DNA of 64,000 bases from Roridomyces roridus (taxonomy: Eukaryota > Basidiomycota > Agaricomycetes > Agaricales > Mycenaceae): the NCBI GenBank assembly GCA_029378245.1, contig JARKIF010000166.1, positions 1-64,000 of the forward strand, read 5' to 3'. Below, piece by piece: positions 44,173 to 54,321 of this stretch. Under the pieces are notes generated by a model. That model saw only the letters and a program-made list of their open reading frames with translations, searched no databases and was not told the DNA's origin. Each line of letters starts with the position of its first letter. The stretch's first letter is position 1. Both the position numbers and the translations under genes were made by a program.

Positions 44173-45121
44173 GAACGAGGAGGAGTCTTAATGAGTTCTG
44201 TCGGATCAACTCCGAGGGTGAGAAGGCCGCTGCACGTGCTACGGCCTGCGCCGCGTCTTTCTTCAAGTTCCTGACCAATAGATGTGTTCCAAAGGGCAGC
44301 CACGCTCTAGACATGCCGACAACGGTATTTTCTGACTCGGACTAGGCGGGCCCTCGGACTCTTCATTGCGTATTTCAATTGCAAGTTTCTCTCCCTTGGC
44401 CACATTCTCGAGTTCTGCTTCAAGTTCAAGGAAACGCCTCAACAATGGGCTTGGCATATTCTGCGTTCCAATTATCATACTACATGATCAACGCGACTAG
44501 GCGACTAGGAATTCCCAATCAGTCAACTGCGGTGGCCGGTCAGACCATTCAAAGAACAAGAAACCTGGAATTGCCATCTTGTTTTCCCGGTCCACTTCGA
44601 CTCGCGGGTTTGGGTGCGTACTTCAGGCAAAGTTTACATGTCGCCACCTCAGGGTGCGTCCACGCATAGTTCAAAACCGTATTGGCTGCAGTCTCGGCAG
44701 CCGGAAGATGCTGCAGAGCGGCGATGACAGAGTCCGTGAGCTTTCAAAACCAATGCGCGGAGTCACAATACTCCTTCTGAAGTAGGACCTGTGCGACGGG
44801 AACCACAGTGGGCGTCGTGGCCTTGATCAGTCCACCAAGGTGGGCACTCCGTATCGAGTAGCTCTTGATCGCCTGGCAGCCCAGGCTCCTACCCATCCGC
44901 GCGTTCCGGGGTTGGGCAGTATGTGCGAGGCCGGGCTCTGAAAGCTGTACGACTGGTATTCCGTTCCGGGCTTCAAGGAGCGTGGCCGTGCGTGCTGGCA
45001 TGTCACGGAAAACCGGAGAATTCAGACTACATACTTGCATCTTCATTAAATCTAGATGTCCGATGTCTGGCTACGTGAGACTACATGGATCCCGCTCTCC
45101 ATAAACTTGCGATCAAGCATG
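44173..45121. other. Region without a supported gene
   Basis: Short frames on both strands (44379-44669 plus, 44263-44478 and 44744-45046 minus) show no domain I recognise and cannot be joined. The left end should hold the promoter of the Zn2Cys6 gene at 44172; the right end is downstream of the fusion gene stop at 45122. Confidence 0.35.
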
Positions 45122-47361
45122 TCACGGAATGGAGGCCCTCCCAGTGCTCCCAGAGCTTGACGCACTAATTGAACCTTCTATGCTCTGTGGAGCCAGTGTC
45201 GATGACCCTGTCGCTGCCAGTGCTTCAGCCGGTGGCACACAGGGACTAGGAGAGCTGTTGACTACTCCGACCCTTTCTAGAGCACGCTGAAGCGTCTGGA
45301 GCGCCTCTGGCATCTCATCGCGTCCTGCCTGCGATGTATTGTTAGCCAATGTCCAATCGCGGGAAAAGAAAATGAATACCTGCAAAACCCGAATCATCTC
45401 CGCGTCACTACTCTGACTGACGGCTTCTCGCATGAGCGTGCGGAGATCAGCCGTGTCATGCGCCAGATCGAGAGTATTCCGCAGGTTCTGCAGAGTCGGT
45501 AGCACGGCATTGGAGTGGATACTATCCTGCGGCTGAACCCCCAAAGAGTTGTGGGAAGAGCTGAGTGGAAGGCCGGTGGTGGAAGTCGGGTGCGAGATTC
45601 CAAGGCCCTGTAGAGTGGCAGAGGGAACGGGCGCAGCAGACTGCTGAGACCGAACGACACACTCGTAGATCGCGCGTGTATCAGACTGTCGACTAAGCTC
45701 GACGGCTTGTATCTGCTTGAGGATCCGTATCTGTATTGAGATCTGCAAGCGAATGGGTCAAAGCATTAAAGCCACAGCGTAAAAACTTACACTAAACATG
45801 CTCAACGCCTCTGTGAGAGCCGTGTCGCAATTGGCAATGTCGCGGAGGATCTGTTCGCGCTTAAAGTAACGCTTCAGGATCCAACAATGGGCCAATTTCA
45901 TCATGAAATTGTACACTGCTGTGAAGGAGCTTGGAGAATTTCAGTCTTGAAACACATGTGAACGGAAGAACAGCTACCTGACCAACTTCTCAATGGGCGT
46001 AGTCAACTCGTCGCCAACGTCCTTTCCCGCCTTCTCAATCTCTTCGCAAACGGACAGAAGAATGTCGGCGCAACGCTGGGTGAGACGAAGACAGGCAAGT
46101 CTGTTCGACTGAACAGATGTGAGACATTGACCATCTGAGCGGAAAAAAACTCACCTCGGTGGCTTGAGCGCTGTCCCAAATGTCTAGCAGGACCTTGGCA
46201 GCCGCTTGCAACCCAGGAACAGGGACCACGGCTAATATCTCAGAGGTACGTTGCAACGCCTCGTGCGTGATGAGCAGAACTGTCTCAAGGCCGCCAGTGA
46301 CGGCCGCACCGAGGCGCTAGGGTGGAAATGAACGGATGCAGACGCGACAAATCCGCGACTCACATTCTCAGTTCGATTCCAAATCTCCATTTGTTCGTAC
46401 GAGAGTGATGCAAAAGATTGGGACTGTGAACGCGAACGCGCCAGGAACAAGGACGTCGGTTTGCCATTATATCGCTCGAAACTGAGATTGGCAAAGTCGG
46501 GAAAGTGTCAGGTTCTGATGGGACTAGACGTACCAGATCTGCACACTCCGCGGCGACATATCCAGTGCCTTGACCAGCGCAAAGCATTCCTCTGTCGAGA
46601 GAGACGCTATGCGCACGTACGTTTCGTTGGGCACCCGCAGTTGGTTAGCGTCTGCCCGTTTGCGCTTCCTCGTCGCCGTCGACTCGTCCCAGCCAATGGG
46701 AATGGGCGGAGGTGTGGGGGGTGAGGCGTGCGGATGACTTCGTCCAAAAGGTGACACCGCTCGAGGATCATTCGCCATGAGCTGGGGGCTCAACGATGAT
46801 ACATAGCGTGGGTTGTTGACGGGGTAATCGTGGGGATAAGCGCTCGCGTACGACACATAGTGCCGTCCTGGTGCTACTGTAGATGGACGTGGAGCGTAGA
46901 CAGGATAGGCTTGGGCAGAGTACCGGGGATCTTCGTAGTATCCAAACCGGGGCTGTGGATGTGGAGCAATCGCTTGCGGAATCGATGTCGAGTCAGTGAT
47001 TCAACGTGTATCTCGACGTCTCCAACTCACGGGTATTGGGCTGCCATTGATTGTTGTACGACGCCGGGTTATATTCAAATCGATTGGGAGACGAGCGTGG
47101 TTGTGAGTAGGGTGAAGGAACTAGATTGCGGCAAGGTCAGCTGGGGAAACAAAGGCAAGAAAGAACGGACCTGGAGAAGATGAGGAAATGCTGGAGAAAC
47201 AGGGGTAGAAGAGGTCGCCCACCCTGTCCTTGGAAAAATACAGTACTCTGGTCTGCTGCAGGAGTTCTTGCTCGATATGTGGTGTCATAACGATCGTCCC
47301 GATTCGACATAGTTAGAAGGCCGTCTGGATTTAAGTAGTGTGAAACACGCGGATGGTGCAT
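45122..47361 (-). CDS. Homeodomain (cut in helix 3) fused to an MLKL-like four-helix domain
   Basis: The 5' part (47361 to about 46973) encodes a Pro/Ser/Tyr-rich region whose exon phases are not fully resolved. Exon 46972-46534 carries most of a homeodomain: TRKRKRADANQLRVPNETYV, then helix 2 and LDMSPRSVQI. The next exons (46481-46364, 46316-46155, 46108-45978 and on to 45122) encode LFLARSRSQSQSFASLSYEQ, then EIWNRTEN, RLGAAVTGGLETVLLITHEA, VPVPGLQAAAKVLLDIWDSA, NRLACLRLTQRCADILLSV and a long Ser-rich tail. That is the basidiomycete MLKL N-terminal-like (HeLo-type) four-helix family. Splicing gives VQI-C-FERYN where a homeodomain needs VQIWFQN, so Trp48 and Asn51 are lost. Either a fusion gene or two abutting broken genes. 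Confidence 0.6.
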
Positions 47362-47510
47362 TCGACGATGACTCGGGGCGCTTTGAACAGCGATGGTAAA
47401 TCAAGAGCAAGTGGGGAACGAGGAAGGCATGTAGAACACCGCGAAGCGGGTGGCAGTTGTAGGGCAAGGGTCGGCGAACGCGTAAAGACGCAGCTTGGTG
47501 GGAGAGAAAG

Positions 47511-47710
47511 AGTGAAGGCTGGCCTGTGGCTGGCCTGTTAACCAAAAAGCCTATTATTGTTTTGGCCGGAGACGGTAATCCGGGGGTGAAGCTTCGCTGC
47601 GGAGGTTGCGAGGAGGCTGGCCGGAGCTCGAGAACAATATCATTCCTTCTTGAAAAAAAAGCAGTGTCGACACGAGTTCATTACGCTTGTCATTAATGAC
47701 CCGAGCGATG
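47511..47710. repeat. Direct repeat, copy A (about 195 bp)
   Basis: The stretch begins AGTGAAGGCTGGCCTG and ends TCATTAATGACCCGAGC; it is about 90% identical to copy B at 47779-47968. Copy A carries a local duplication of TGGCTGGCCTG near its left end. No terminal inversion is seen, so a tandem duplication is more likely than an insertion. Confidence 0.8.
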
Positions 47711-47778
47711 GCCTCGTGTAGTGAAATCGGCACAAAAACTCAGGGCTGCAAGTAGACACGTCTCATGCAGTGCCTCAG

Positions 47779-47968
47779 AGTGAAGGCTGGCCTGTTAACC
47801 AAAAAGCCTCTTATTGTTTTGGCCCGAGGCGGTAATCCGGGGGGTGAAGCGTCGCTGCGGAGGTTGCGAGGAGGCAGGCCGGAGCTCGAGAACAATGTCA
47901 TCCCTTCTTGAGATAAAAGCAGTGCAGACACCAGTTCATTACGGTTGTCATTAATGACCCGAGCCATG
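47779..47968. repeat. Direct repeat, copy B (about 190 bp)
   Basis: This is the second copy of the sequence at 47511-47710 in the same orientation, 68 bp further on. Differences are single substitutions and 1-11 bp indels. Neither copy matches a tRNA or a known transposon end. Confidence 0.8.
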
Positions 47969-48009
47969 AGTGGAGGTCAGGCCTAATTTAACACTTGCTG
48001 GAGAGGAGT

Positions 48010-48625
48010 AAGGACGGGAAGAAGACTTGCGCTAGACCGATGTCACTCAATTTGATGTTTTGTCAGGCTTGATGTCGCGGTGGATGAAGCCATGTTTATG
48101 GCGCGACTCGATTGCCACAATCATCTAAATTTCGTGAGTAACGAACCGTAGGTGATGATGCATCGATGATGATCAACCTACCTCGGCGACGTAGAATCGG
48201 GTGAAGCCCCTTGAAGCCCTCATCAAATGTGTCTCGTTCAATCAGAAAATTGAGGAGGTCGCCACCTCCCATGTATTCTAGAACCTGGATAGAAACAGAC
48301 AGGCGAATGCACAAAGTCGGTTTCGCGAAACTTACCAGGTACGGATTAATATCACGAGCTTGGAAACTACTCACCGGGCGAATTGACCTGGGACGCCGAC
48401 TTGAGAATATCGCGCTCGGCACGGACATGACCCTCCTGACCTTTGCGGAGCATGTATGTTTTTCGCAGCTGGGGCGCAATGAAGTACGGACACACGGGAA
48501 GAAGACTTGCGCTAGAACAAAGTCACTCAATTTGACGTGGCCGGTGGGATCGAACACAAAAATGAATTGTTGGCAGACGTCAGGCTTAATGTCGCGGTGG
48601 ATGAGGCCATGTTTATGGCACGATT
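48010..48625 (-). pseudogene. Scrambled, partly duplicated NDR-type AGC kinase fragments
   Basis: Minus-strand blocks recognisable as an NDR/LATS (Cbk1/Orb6-like) kinase appear in the order: HKHGLIHRDIKPD with VFDPTGHVKLSDFVLAQVFF (48625-48475); MLRKGQEGHVRAERDILKSA (about 48460-48370); QVLEYMGGGDLLNFLIERDT with FDEGF, a 10-bp tandem duplication that shifts frame, then TRFYVAE (48290-48180); and again MIVAIESRHKHGFIHRDIKPD followed by a shortened SD.GLAQ block (48125-48010). The catalytic-loop segment therefore occurs twice, once upstream of subdomains III-V where it does not belong. The activation-loop DFG is changed to DFV or DIG. The N- and C-lobes are incomplete, so no active kinase can be made. 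Confidence 0.75.
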
Positions 48626-48697
48626 AGATAAGGCCGACTCTGGAATGGAAATGCGAATGGGATTTAGTAATACAACATCTGGAGTGAATTGATTGAT

Positions 48698-50203
48698 TCA
48701 AGTCGAAGCCGCAAGAAAATCAGCCTCGATCCAGCCATAGCTCTTCTTCAGCTTCTTTGCGAATTCTCTGAGCATGATTGGGTGGATGGTGCTATCGGGA
48801 TACGCTGGATATGAAGGGTTCGTGAAACAGAGATGCTAAGATGGAGGATAAACATACGCTTGCGGAATGTAATGGGCTGCAAAGATGATGAGCTAGGGCG
48901 CAAGATTGCCAAATGAATATATCTACCACGTCCTGGGGATTCGGAGGGTCGAAACGAACACTGGACCCAGAAGTGCTGGGAACGTACTGGAAGCCCATAT
49001 CCGTCATGAGCTGAGGAAAACGTTAATCAGTGCTATAGAAGCGCTTGATAGCATATGAACCTTCACGAAGACATCCCATTTCATTGACGCCATGCCCCTT
49101 GTCTCATCCTCAGACGTCCGGAGAAGTTGATGCATACTCGTTGCCGTCCTCTTGCTGAGCCCTGAGAACCAACTTTTGTCCTTGACGAATTGAGTAGCGC
49201 GCACCTATTATTGAGAGCCAATCAGCAAGATGACATTGAAACGGAAAGCGAAGAAGATTACGGTTTTCGTGTTACTGTCCTCTACCAACTGTCGCACTCG
49301 TTCTGCCAAGGTGGCCATATGCTCGGCTGAATCTTGGCAGCATCGCCCACATTTAGAGATGTCGCGCAACGTATTTGTGTAGTCCAAGACGGCCTGGGCC
49401 GCCGCTGCGCCATTCGGCCGGGATTTCACCACCTCCCCGACGGTCGCCATGTGGGCTCGGAACCACGGCGCTGGTGAACGATGGGTGTCCTGTTCAATCG
49501 TAGGACCACAGTTCCCTTGATGCCCTTCAAGTATCCACCAAGGCCTAGCCGCCTCCGAGCCCTTTGCGTCGTAGGTCTGAGCCGAAGCGATGCCCTTGAC
49601 AATATTGGCTGCATTCACCCCGCACTGGACATGGAACGCACGCAATTGCAACAATTTTGCAGCGGTGATGTGTGCAAATTCAGGCGAATCATATTCACCA
49701 TCCGTGGGGAGGAAATAATCATCGAGCGTTTCGAGGGCTGCAGATTTCGCCAGGTCAGGGAGTTCAAGGTGGCATGCGATCGCGTAGACACGATACGGCT
49801 CGTCCTCGACGTATTTAGAAATGGCGGCCTTGACCGCTGGTTTTCCACCTGGTATCTTGTACTTTTCTGCGGCGCCATACGCGTCACAGAGTCCGTCGAG
49901 GTTACGGCCGAACGCCCCGATCACAGCCTGAGGATAACACAGCAACAATAGCTGGCAAAGCGCGTCACTGGGTTCTGAGAGCTGAATAAGTGCAGTCCCT
50001 TCTCTGGCATCCACAGCCTCTATGAGCGGATGAGTGGGTGAAGGGGATGCAACCAATTCCCGGAAAATAGGAGATGCGAAAGCAAGAAGGGCTTTGTGGG
50101 TGTGGAAATCCACCGAGTCGGAGGACCGTAGAATAAGGTCTGAGGAGCCAAACTCGTCGGCAGATTCACGCGAGAACGGTGGTAGCGCGTCTCTGAAAGT
50201 CAT
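48698..50203 (-). CDS. BTB/POZ protein with C-terminal HicA-like domain
   Basis: Exons (minus) 50203-49262, 49204-49061, 49010-48927, 48876-48858 and 48804-48698 join in phase (431 residues). Exon 1 is a BTB/POZ domain: SSDLILRSSDSVDFHTHKAL, LLAFASPIFREL, then helices down to KYKIPGGKPAVKAAI, as in the BTB proteins common in Agaricomycetes. Exons 2-5 encode a separate small fold: KDKSWFSGLSKRTATSMHQL, MKWDVFVKLMTDMGFQYVPS, GSSVRFDPP, ITFRKPYPDSTIHPIMLREF and AKKLKKSYGW. The order of strands, the GS turn and the final P..LR..AK.L pattern recall the HicA RNA-binding fold of bacterial toxin-antitoxin systems; the catalytic-type His is not obvious at the usual GSH place. All joins being in phase supports one protein. 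Confidence 0.72.
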
Positions 50204-50440
50204 GGCAATTATAGCACCGCCCTCCGGCAGACCTGTATCCTCCTTGTTCCGACGACCCGCCTCTGGCGGCAGTTCGGCCCGGACGCGACACGACTCGATT
50301 GCATTTTATAATAATATAAGTCGGGCAAGCGGCAGTCGGTCACATTTCGTCCCAGTGGCCGAGGAGCATTGGGAGGAAGTGGAGAAAACGCGCTCAAGTT
50401 ACTGAAATCAGACCTGGAACCTCTGGATCCAGGAACACAA
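50204..50440. other. Intergenic gap, nothing recognised
   Basis: About 240 bp separate the BTB gene start (minus) from the left breakpoint of the duplicated gamma-tubulin complex segment. It should hold the BTB gene promoter. Confidence 0.4.
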
Positions 50441-53008
50441 ATCGTATTATATCGTTGTCCACCATTCAGACAGTGATTCCGACAAATGGGAAACAGCCTG
50501 TATACCCCCCGTCATCCGAGGCCCACTCGTCAACGCCGCCGTCACAGGAACCGCAGGCAAAGGCCCCTTGTCTACAATTGCTTTCAAGTTGCGAGTCTGA
50601 ATTTAACCACGTCAATACCAAGCCCTTCTTTGGTAAATAGATAAGGGAACTCACAAAAGCGCCCATCCTCCCTCGAAACCTGCCCGCAAGGTCCTCAAGC
50701 ATAAGCGCCGCCTCATACTCCTGCAGCCTCCCCGTCTTGACATCCCCCACAAGCACAGCGAATTCGAGCACGAGCTCAAGCGCCTGCCGGAGGAGGTCGC
50801 CCGCACCACGTTGGGCTGTACGGAGCAGACACGCAGCGAGCACGTCGTCCATGAGCGCTGCGTGTGCTTTAGCGAGGGCAAAAACGTTTGGGAATACAGG
50901 CGTCTGATCCTCCTGGTCTTGATCTAGCTGCGCGAGGAACAGGTTCACGTTCCCACCAATGGCTGTATCGAAAACGTAGCTTGACAGGATCGAAACGAAA
51001 GAGTGGGCTATGAACCGGAAATGCAGCAGCCTCTTGTTAGCCGCTACGAGGGTTGGAAACAGAGGTCGCGATGTGGATCTGCACATGCGGAAGACGGAAG
51101 AGAGTGCATGTTCCACTGCGCGTTATCATTAACAACAGTGGGTTTGAGTGAGAACAAACTACCTCGCATGATTCGCAGGAGATGGGTGAACATTCGCTGG
51201 TACTTGGATAGAATTTCCGGCGTTATTAGGATATCCAGTGGATGAGGCGGTTTGTAGTCCATGTAGAGAAAGTCCAGCGCTCTGCAGGCAATGGTTAATT
51301 GGTGCGTGTGATAATCGAACGAGACCATACTCAATCGCTAAGACAGGTCAGCAAAGACACAACCCTCGAAAAAGCACAACTCACAAAGCGGATTCAACCA
51401 CTGATCATGCCCCGGCCCCGTCGGTAAATCGCGAATCGCAAACCCAAGCCTCCGCTCCGCCTCTACCCAAAACGTTCCCCTGCGCGAAGAATCTTCTAGC
51501 TGCTCCCCATTCACATCAAACGAATCGACAATCACTGTCCGCAAGAAGCTCAAATACGCCCCTACTGGCGGCCACGTCTCGCGCTCAAGGAGCGCCCATG
51601 ACAACCCAACAGGCCACCGTTGCATCGAGGCTTGTTTTATAGGTGCCTTGCGACGTAGCGAGCGGAGTGAGGTGGGCACCGGCTCATCAGGGTCATAACC
51701 TTGCGAATCGGAAAACAAGGCCGCGGCGAGTCGAGATTTGAAGGCGGGAGACGCGAGAAGTGGATAAGAGTGCAGCAATTCCATGTGTGGTTTGAACTGC
51801 AGGGGTGCGTCCGGGGAGAGGAAAAGAGATAGCAGCGTGCGAGAGAGCGTTGATGCGTGCTGGAGGAGAGGCTCGAATACGAGCGATGTCAGGTGTTCGA
51901 GGGTTGGTGTGATTGGGGGAAGTGAGTGAGGAAACGTGTCGATAAAATCCTGAAGGACAGAACTCGGAGTAGGAGCATGCTTGTGGTCGAGGATGGAGTG
52001 CCCAAAATGACTCCCTGGCTCCAAATCAAAGATCCGGAATTGAGCCAACCCAGGCTCGCGATCGCGAGAGGTGGGTGGACTGATGATACGTTCTTGAACG
52101 ACTGGAGCAACACCCCTGCCATTCCAAGCAGCTTCGATACGATCCCAGGACCAAAACCATTCGATGACCCGCCGAACGGACCGTGCACGCAAAAGCGGAT
52201 GGTCTGGTTCCGCTGCCCGTAAAAGCACCAAGGACTTTTGGGCGCCAGGGAGTATATCAACCAGTTTTGGGGGAAAGAAGGTCGGAAACGAATCCTCGAT
52301 CCTATCGAATTCATCCCGCTCCTCGATCCCGTCGTCCGAAACATCAATCGTGTATTGGTCGTTGTGTTCTCCGACAACACGCGATGGCCGCCTTGGATTT
52401 GAATCGCCACTGAATCCAACTAAATGGGATAGTTGTTGAAAGTACTCGCGGGATGTGTTTGTCAAGGTGAAGGCAAGAATGGCGGTGACCAGTTGCGGAG
52501 CTCGACGCTCAATGTGAGAGTGAAGGTGGTCGTACAGAAGGGAGAGGTGATTGACCGATGTGTGGTCCAGAGCAAGATAATTATGCGGTGGATTGTCTTG
52601 GCCCTGCGAGTACTTTGAGCGAGAAAGTAGCGAAATGAAGTAAACTTACGCGGTCGGTTAACGCGGCGAGCACAGTCAGAACATTTTCGTATTTCTCATA
52701 CTGAATCCACACTTGGGAGAGCCTTACATCATTCCGCGGAGAATTTTGCGCTAGTTGCTCCCGAAGGAAGATAATGACAGTCGACAAAGCATGTGTGAAT
52801 GCGTGAACAGTTGGTCCTGACCTAATCCGCAATGAGTTTAGCAAAAACGAAGAGAACAGACTATTCACTTTGAACGCAGAGAACCAACGAGGATTTCCAT
52901 CCGTCGCAGTAATGTTCCGATGGTCAGGAAGCGTGCAATGAAGCTGCAACTGGCGTGAGCACAGCTAGAAAGAAATAACCTGGCACTAACGACCTCGTCC
53001 ATGTCGTC
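50441..53008. repeat. Segmental duplication, copy 1 (2.57 kb, direct)
   Basis: The stretch is highly similar to 57844-60431 (copy 2) in the same orientation, introns included. The left break lies near ...TTATATCGT(T/C)GTCC and the right break after GTCGTCAATG, in the middle of exon 2 of the gamma-tubulin complex gene. Differences are scattered substitutions and a few indels of 3-10 bp, including a 10-bp deletion in intron 2, so the event is recent but not brand new. Confidence 0.85.
50447..53008 (-). pseudogene. 5'-truncated duplicate of the gamma-tubulin complex component gene
   Basis: Exons equivalent to 3-9 of the intact gene at 57849-61046 are all present: 52943-52869, 52821-52650, 52603-51385, 51337-51331 (7 nt), 51281-51163, 51115-50655 and 50596-50447, preceded by a partial exon 2 ending at the breakpoint. 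All lengths keep frame; the 1219-nt exon is exactly two codons shorter than its partner. Every splice site is canonical. What is missing is exon 1 and most of exon 2, about 185 residues of the GCP N-terminal grip domain. An in-frame ATG (MDEVVSA) exists just before the splice site, so an N-truncated protein of about 725 residues is possible. No promoter of its own is evident. Confidence 0.75.
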
Positions 53009-53209
53009 AATGCAGGCCACTCTGGGTTGTGGTGGACATTTGGGACCGTGGCGCGGCAGTAATTGCAGGAGTTGCCTTCTCTCAGCCAAAATCGGCTGCG
53101 GGAAAAGGTGAGTCTGAGTTTGGTCTGAGTTCGCGATCACGTCACGTGTACGTTGACACTCTCCTTGTTCCCCACCAATTCTCTACCTAGCCAGCGAATC
53201 CTCGATCCG

Positions 53210-54321
53210 ATGACAACTCTCGCGTTCTCATGTCCCTTGATATCCGACAAAATATTCAACCGCAAACCTGAAGCTCCTTTCCGTCTACAACGCGTGGGTG
53301 ATTGCACCCTGGCTGCCCAAGAATGGACTGTCGACGCGGTCAACACCGTGACCCGCGATTGGATTTGTCCAATCAGCTCCTCTTGCTACATATTCCGAGC
53401 TCAGGTCAAGCGACCCAACGACCACCCGCTCGATGTTGTGTTGAAGATGGATATATCGGGGTGGCGACGCGAGGCTCTCACTCATGAGGCCGAAATCTAC
53501 CAAGGAGCCGCGCGCGACCTCTGCGGCGACGTGATACCTGCCTTCTACGGTTGCTTCCAAGCTGAAATGAAGTCCATGATCGTCACATGTCTCGTGTTGG
53601 AGGACTGCGGAGAGCCAATGAAGAAGCCAGTTGACAAGATGAACGGGGATTTTCAGTAAGTTATTTTTGTTTGGATCCCAAGGATTGAAGGAATGACTTT
53701 CATCCTTTGCAGAATTGAACTGCTCCAGACCGTCAATCGCTTGCATAAGAAAGGACTCGCACACGGGGACCTCTACCCACGCAACATCCTGGTCGCCGAA
53801 GGGCACCCCGTCCTGATAGACTTGGAGATGTCGACGCCCCACCAGTGCGGTCTCCGCATGAAACTCATTCCGGGAGCTATGGCGCCGAGCCAGCAGGAGT
53901 TCGGGTGTGATGAATTGCACGACTTGATTTGTCGTATGGGACTTTGGAGAAGCAGTATGACTTCTCTTCCGTCATGGACCTCTTCTCACAGTTTCATCAG
54001 ATGTCCTCTCGTTCTGCGAAGCTTACGTTGCCAAAAATTGCATTGAATCCGTAGAGGAGCTCAAAAGCTACATCCCAACGGAGGATCCCAAGTATCGGCC
54101 GGCTTTCGAGAAGAAAGCAGAGTTCTTGTGGGAGATGATTCTCGAGGAGCGTAGACTGACCTATGGGACGGACAAGGATCCATGTGAGCTCACTCGACAT
54201 TCATTCATTGTCCCTGATCGCATATCCAGGGGATCAAAAACGCGTCGATTATGTTGTGAGGGGAAAGGGCCCCGAGACGAGCGACGTTTCTACCTCAGTC
54301 CTTGCTGAGCCTCTCGCTTAG
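53210..54321 (+). CDS. APH/choline-kinase-like small phosphotransferase
   Basis: Exons 53210-53655, 53713-53933, 53992-54183 and 54230-54321 join in phase (316 residues). The C-lobe carries GLAHGDLYPRNILV, a HGD-x4-N catalytic loop as in aminoglycoside/choline kinases and RIO-like fungal kinases, followed by PVLIDLE in place of DFG/DFE. The N-lobe has a likely ATP lysine in DVVLKMDIS and a Glu in THEAEIY. Such proteins are abundant and untested in Agaricomycetes; some phosphorylate small molecules. The D-x-E in the metal motif (IDLE) still allows activity. The gene starts 200 bp beyond the right breakpoint of the segmental duplication and runs away from it. Confidence 0.8.

Larger units (their letters stand above)
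47362..48009. other. Repeat-bearing intergenic stretch
   Basis: The left end should contain the promoter of the fusion gene that starts at 47361. Most of the remainder is two direct copies of a roughly 195-bp sequence (listed separately) with a 68-bp spacer. A minus-strand frame at 47740-47967 crosses the second copy but shows no domain. Confidence 0.4.

Noticed and set aside
46423..46481. Separate start ATG (MANRRPCS) for the MLKL-like gene
   Set aside because: That ATG is out of frame with the conserved SQSQSFASL and following residues, so it cannot start this protein.
52865..53140. Frame extending the truncated gamma-tubulin duplicate upstream past the breakpoint
   Set aside because: It begins with GTG and its first 45 residues do not match the intact gene's N-terminus; it is chance open frame beyond the duplication.
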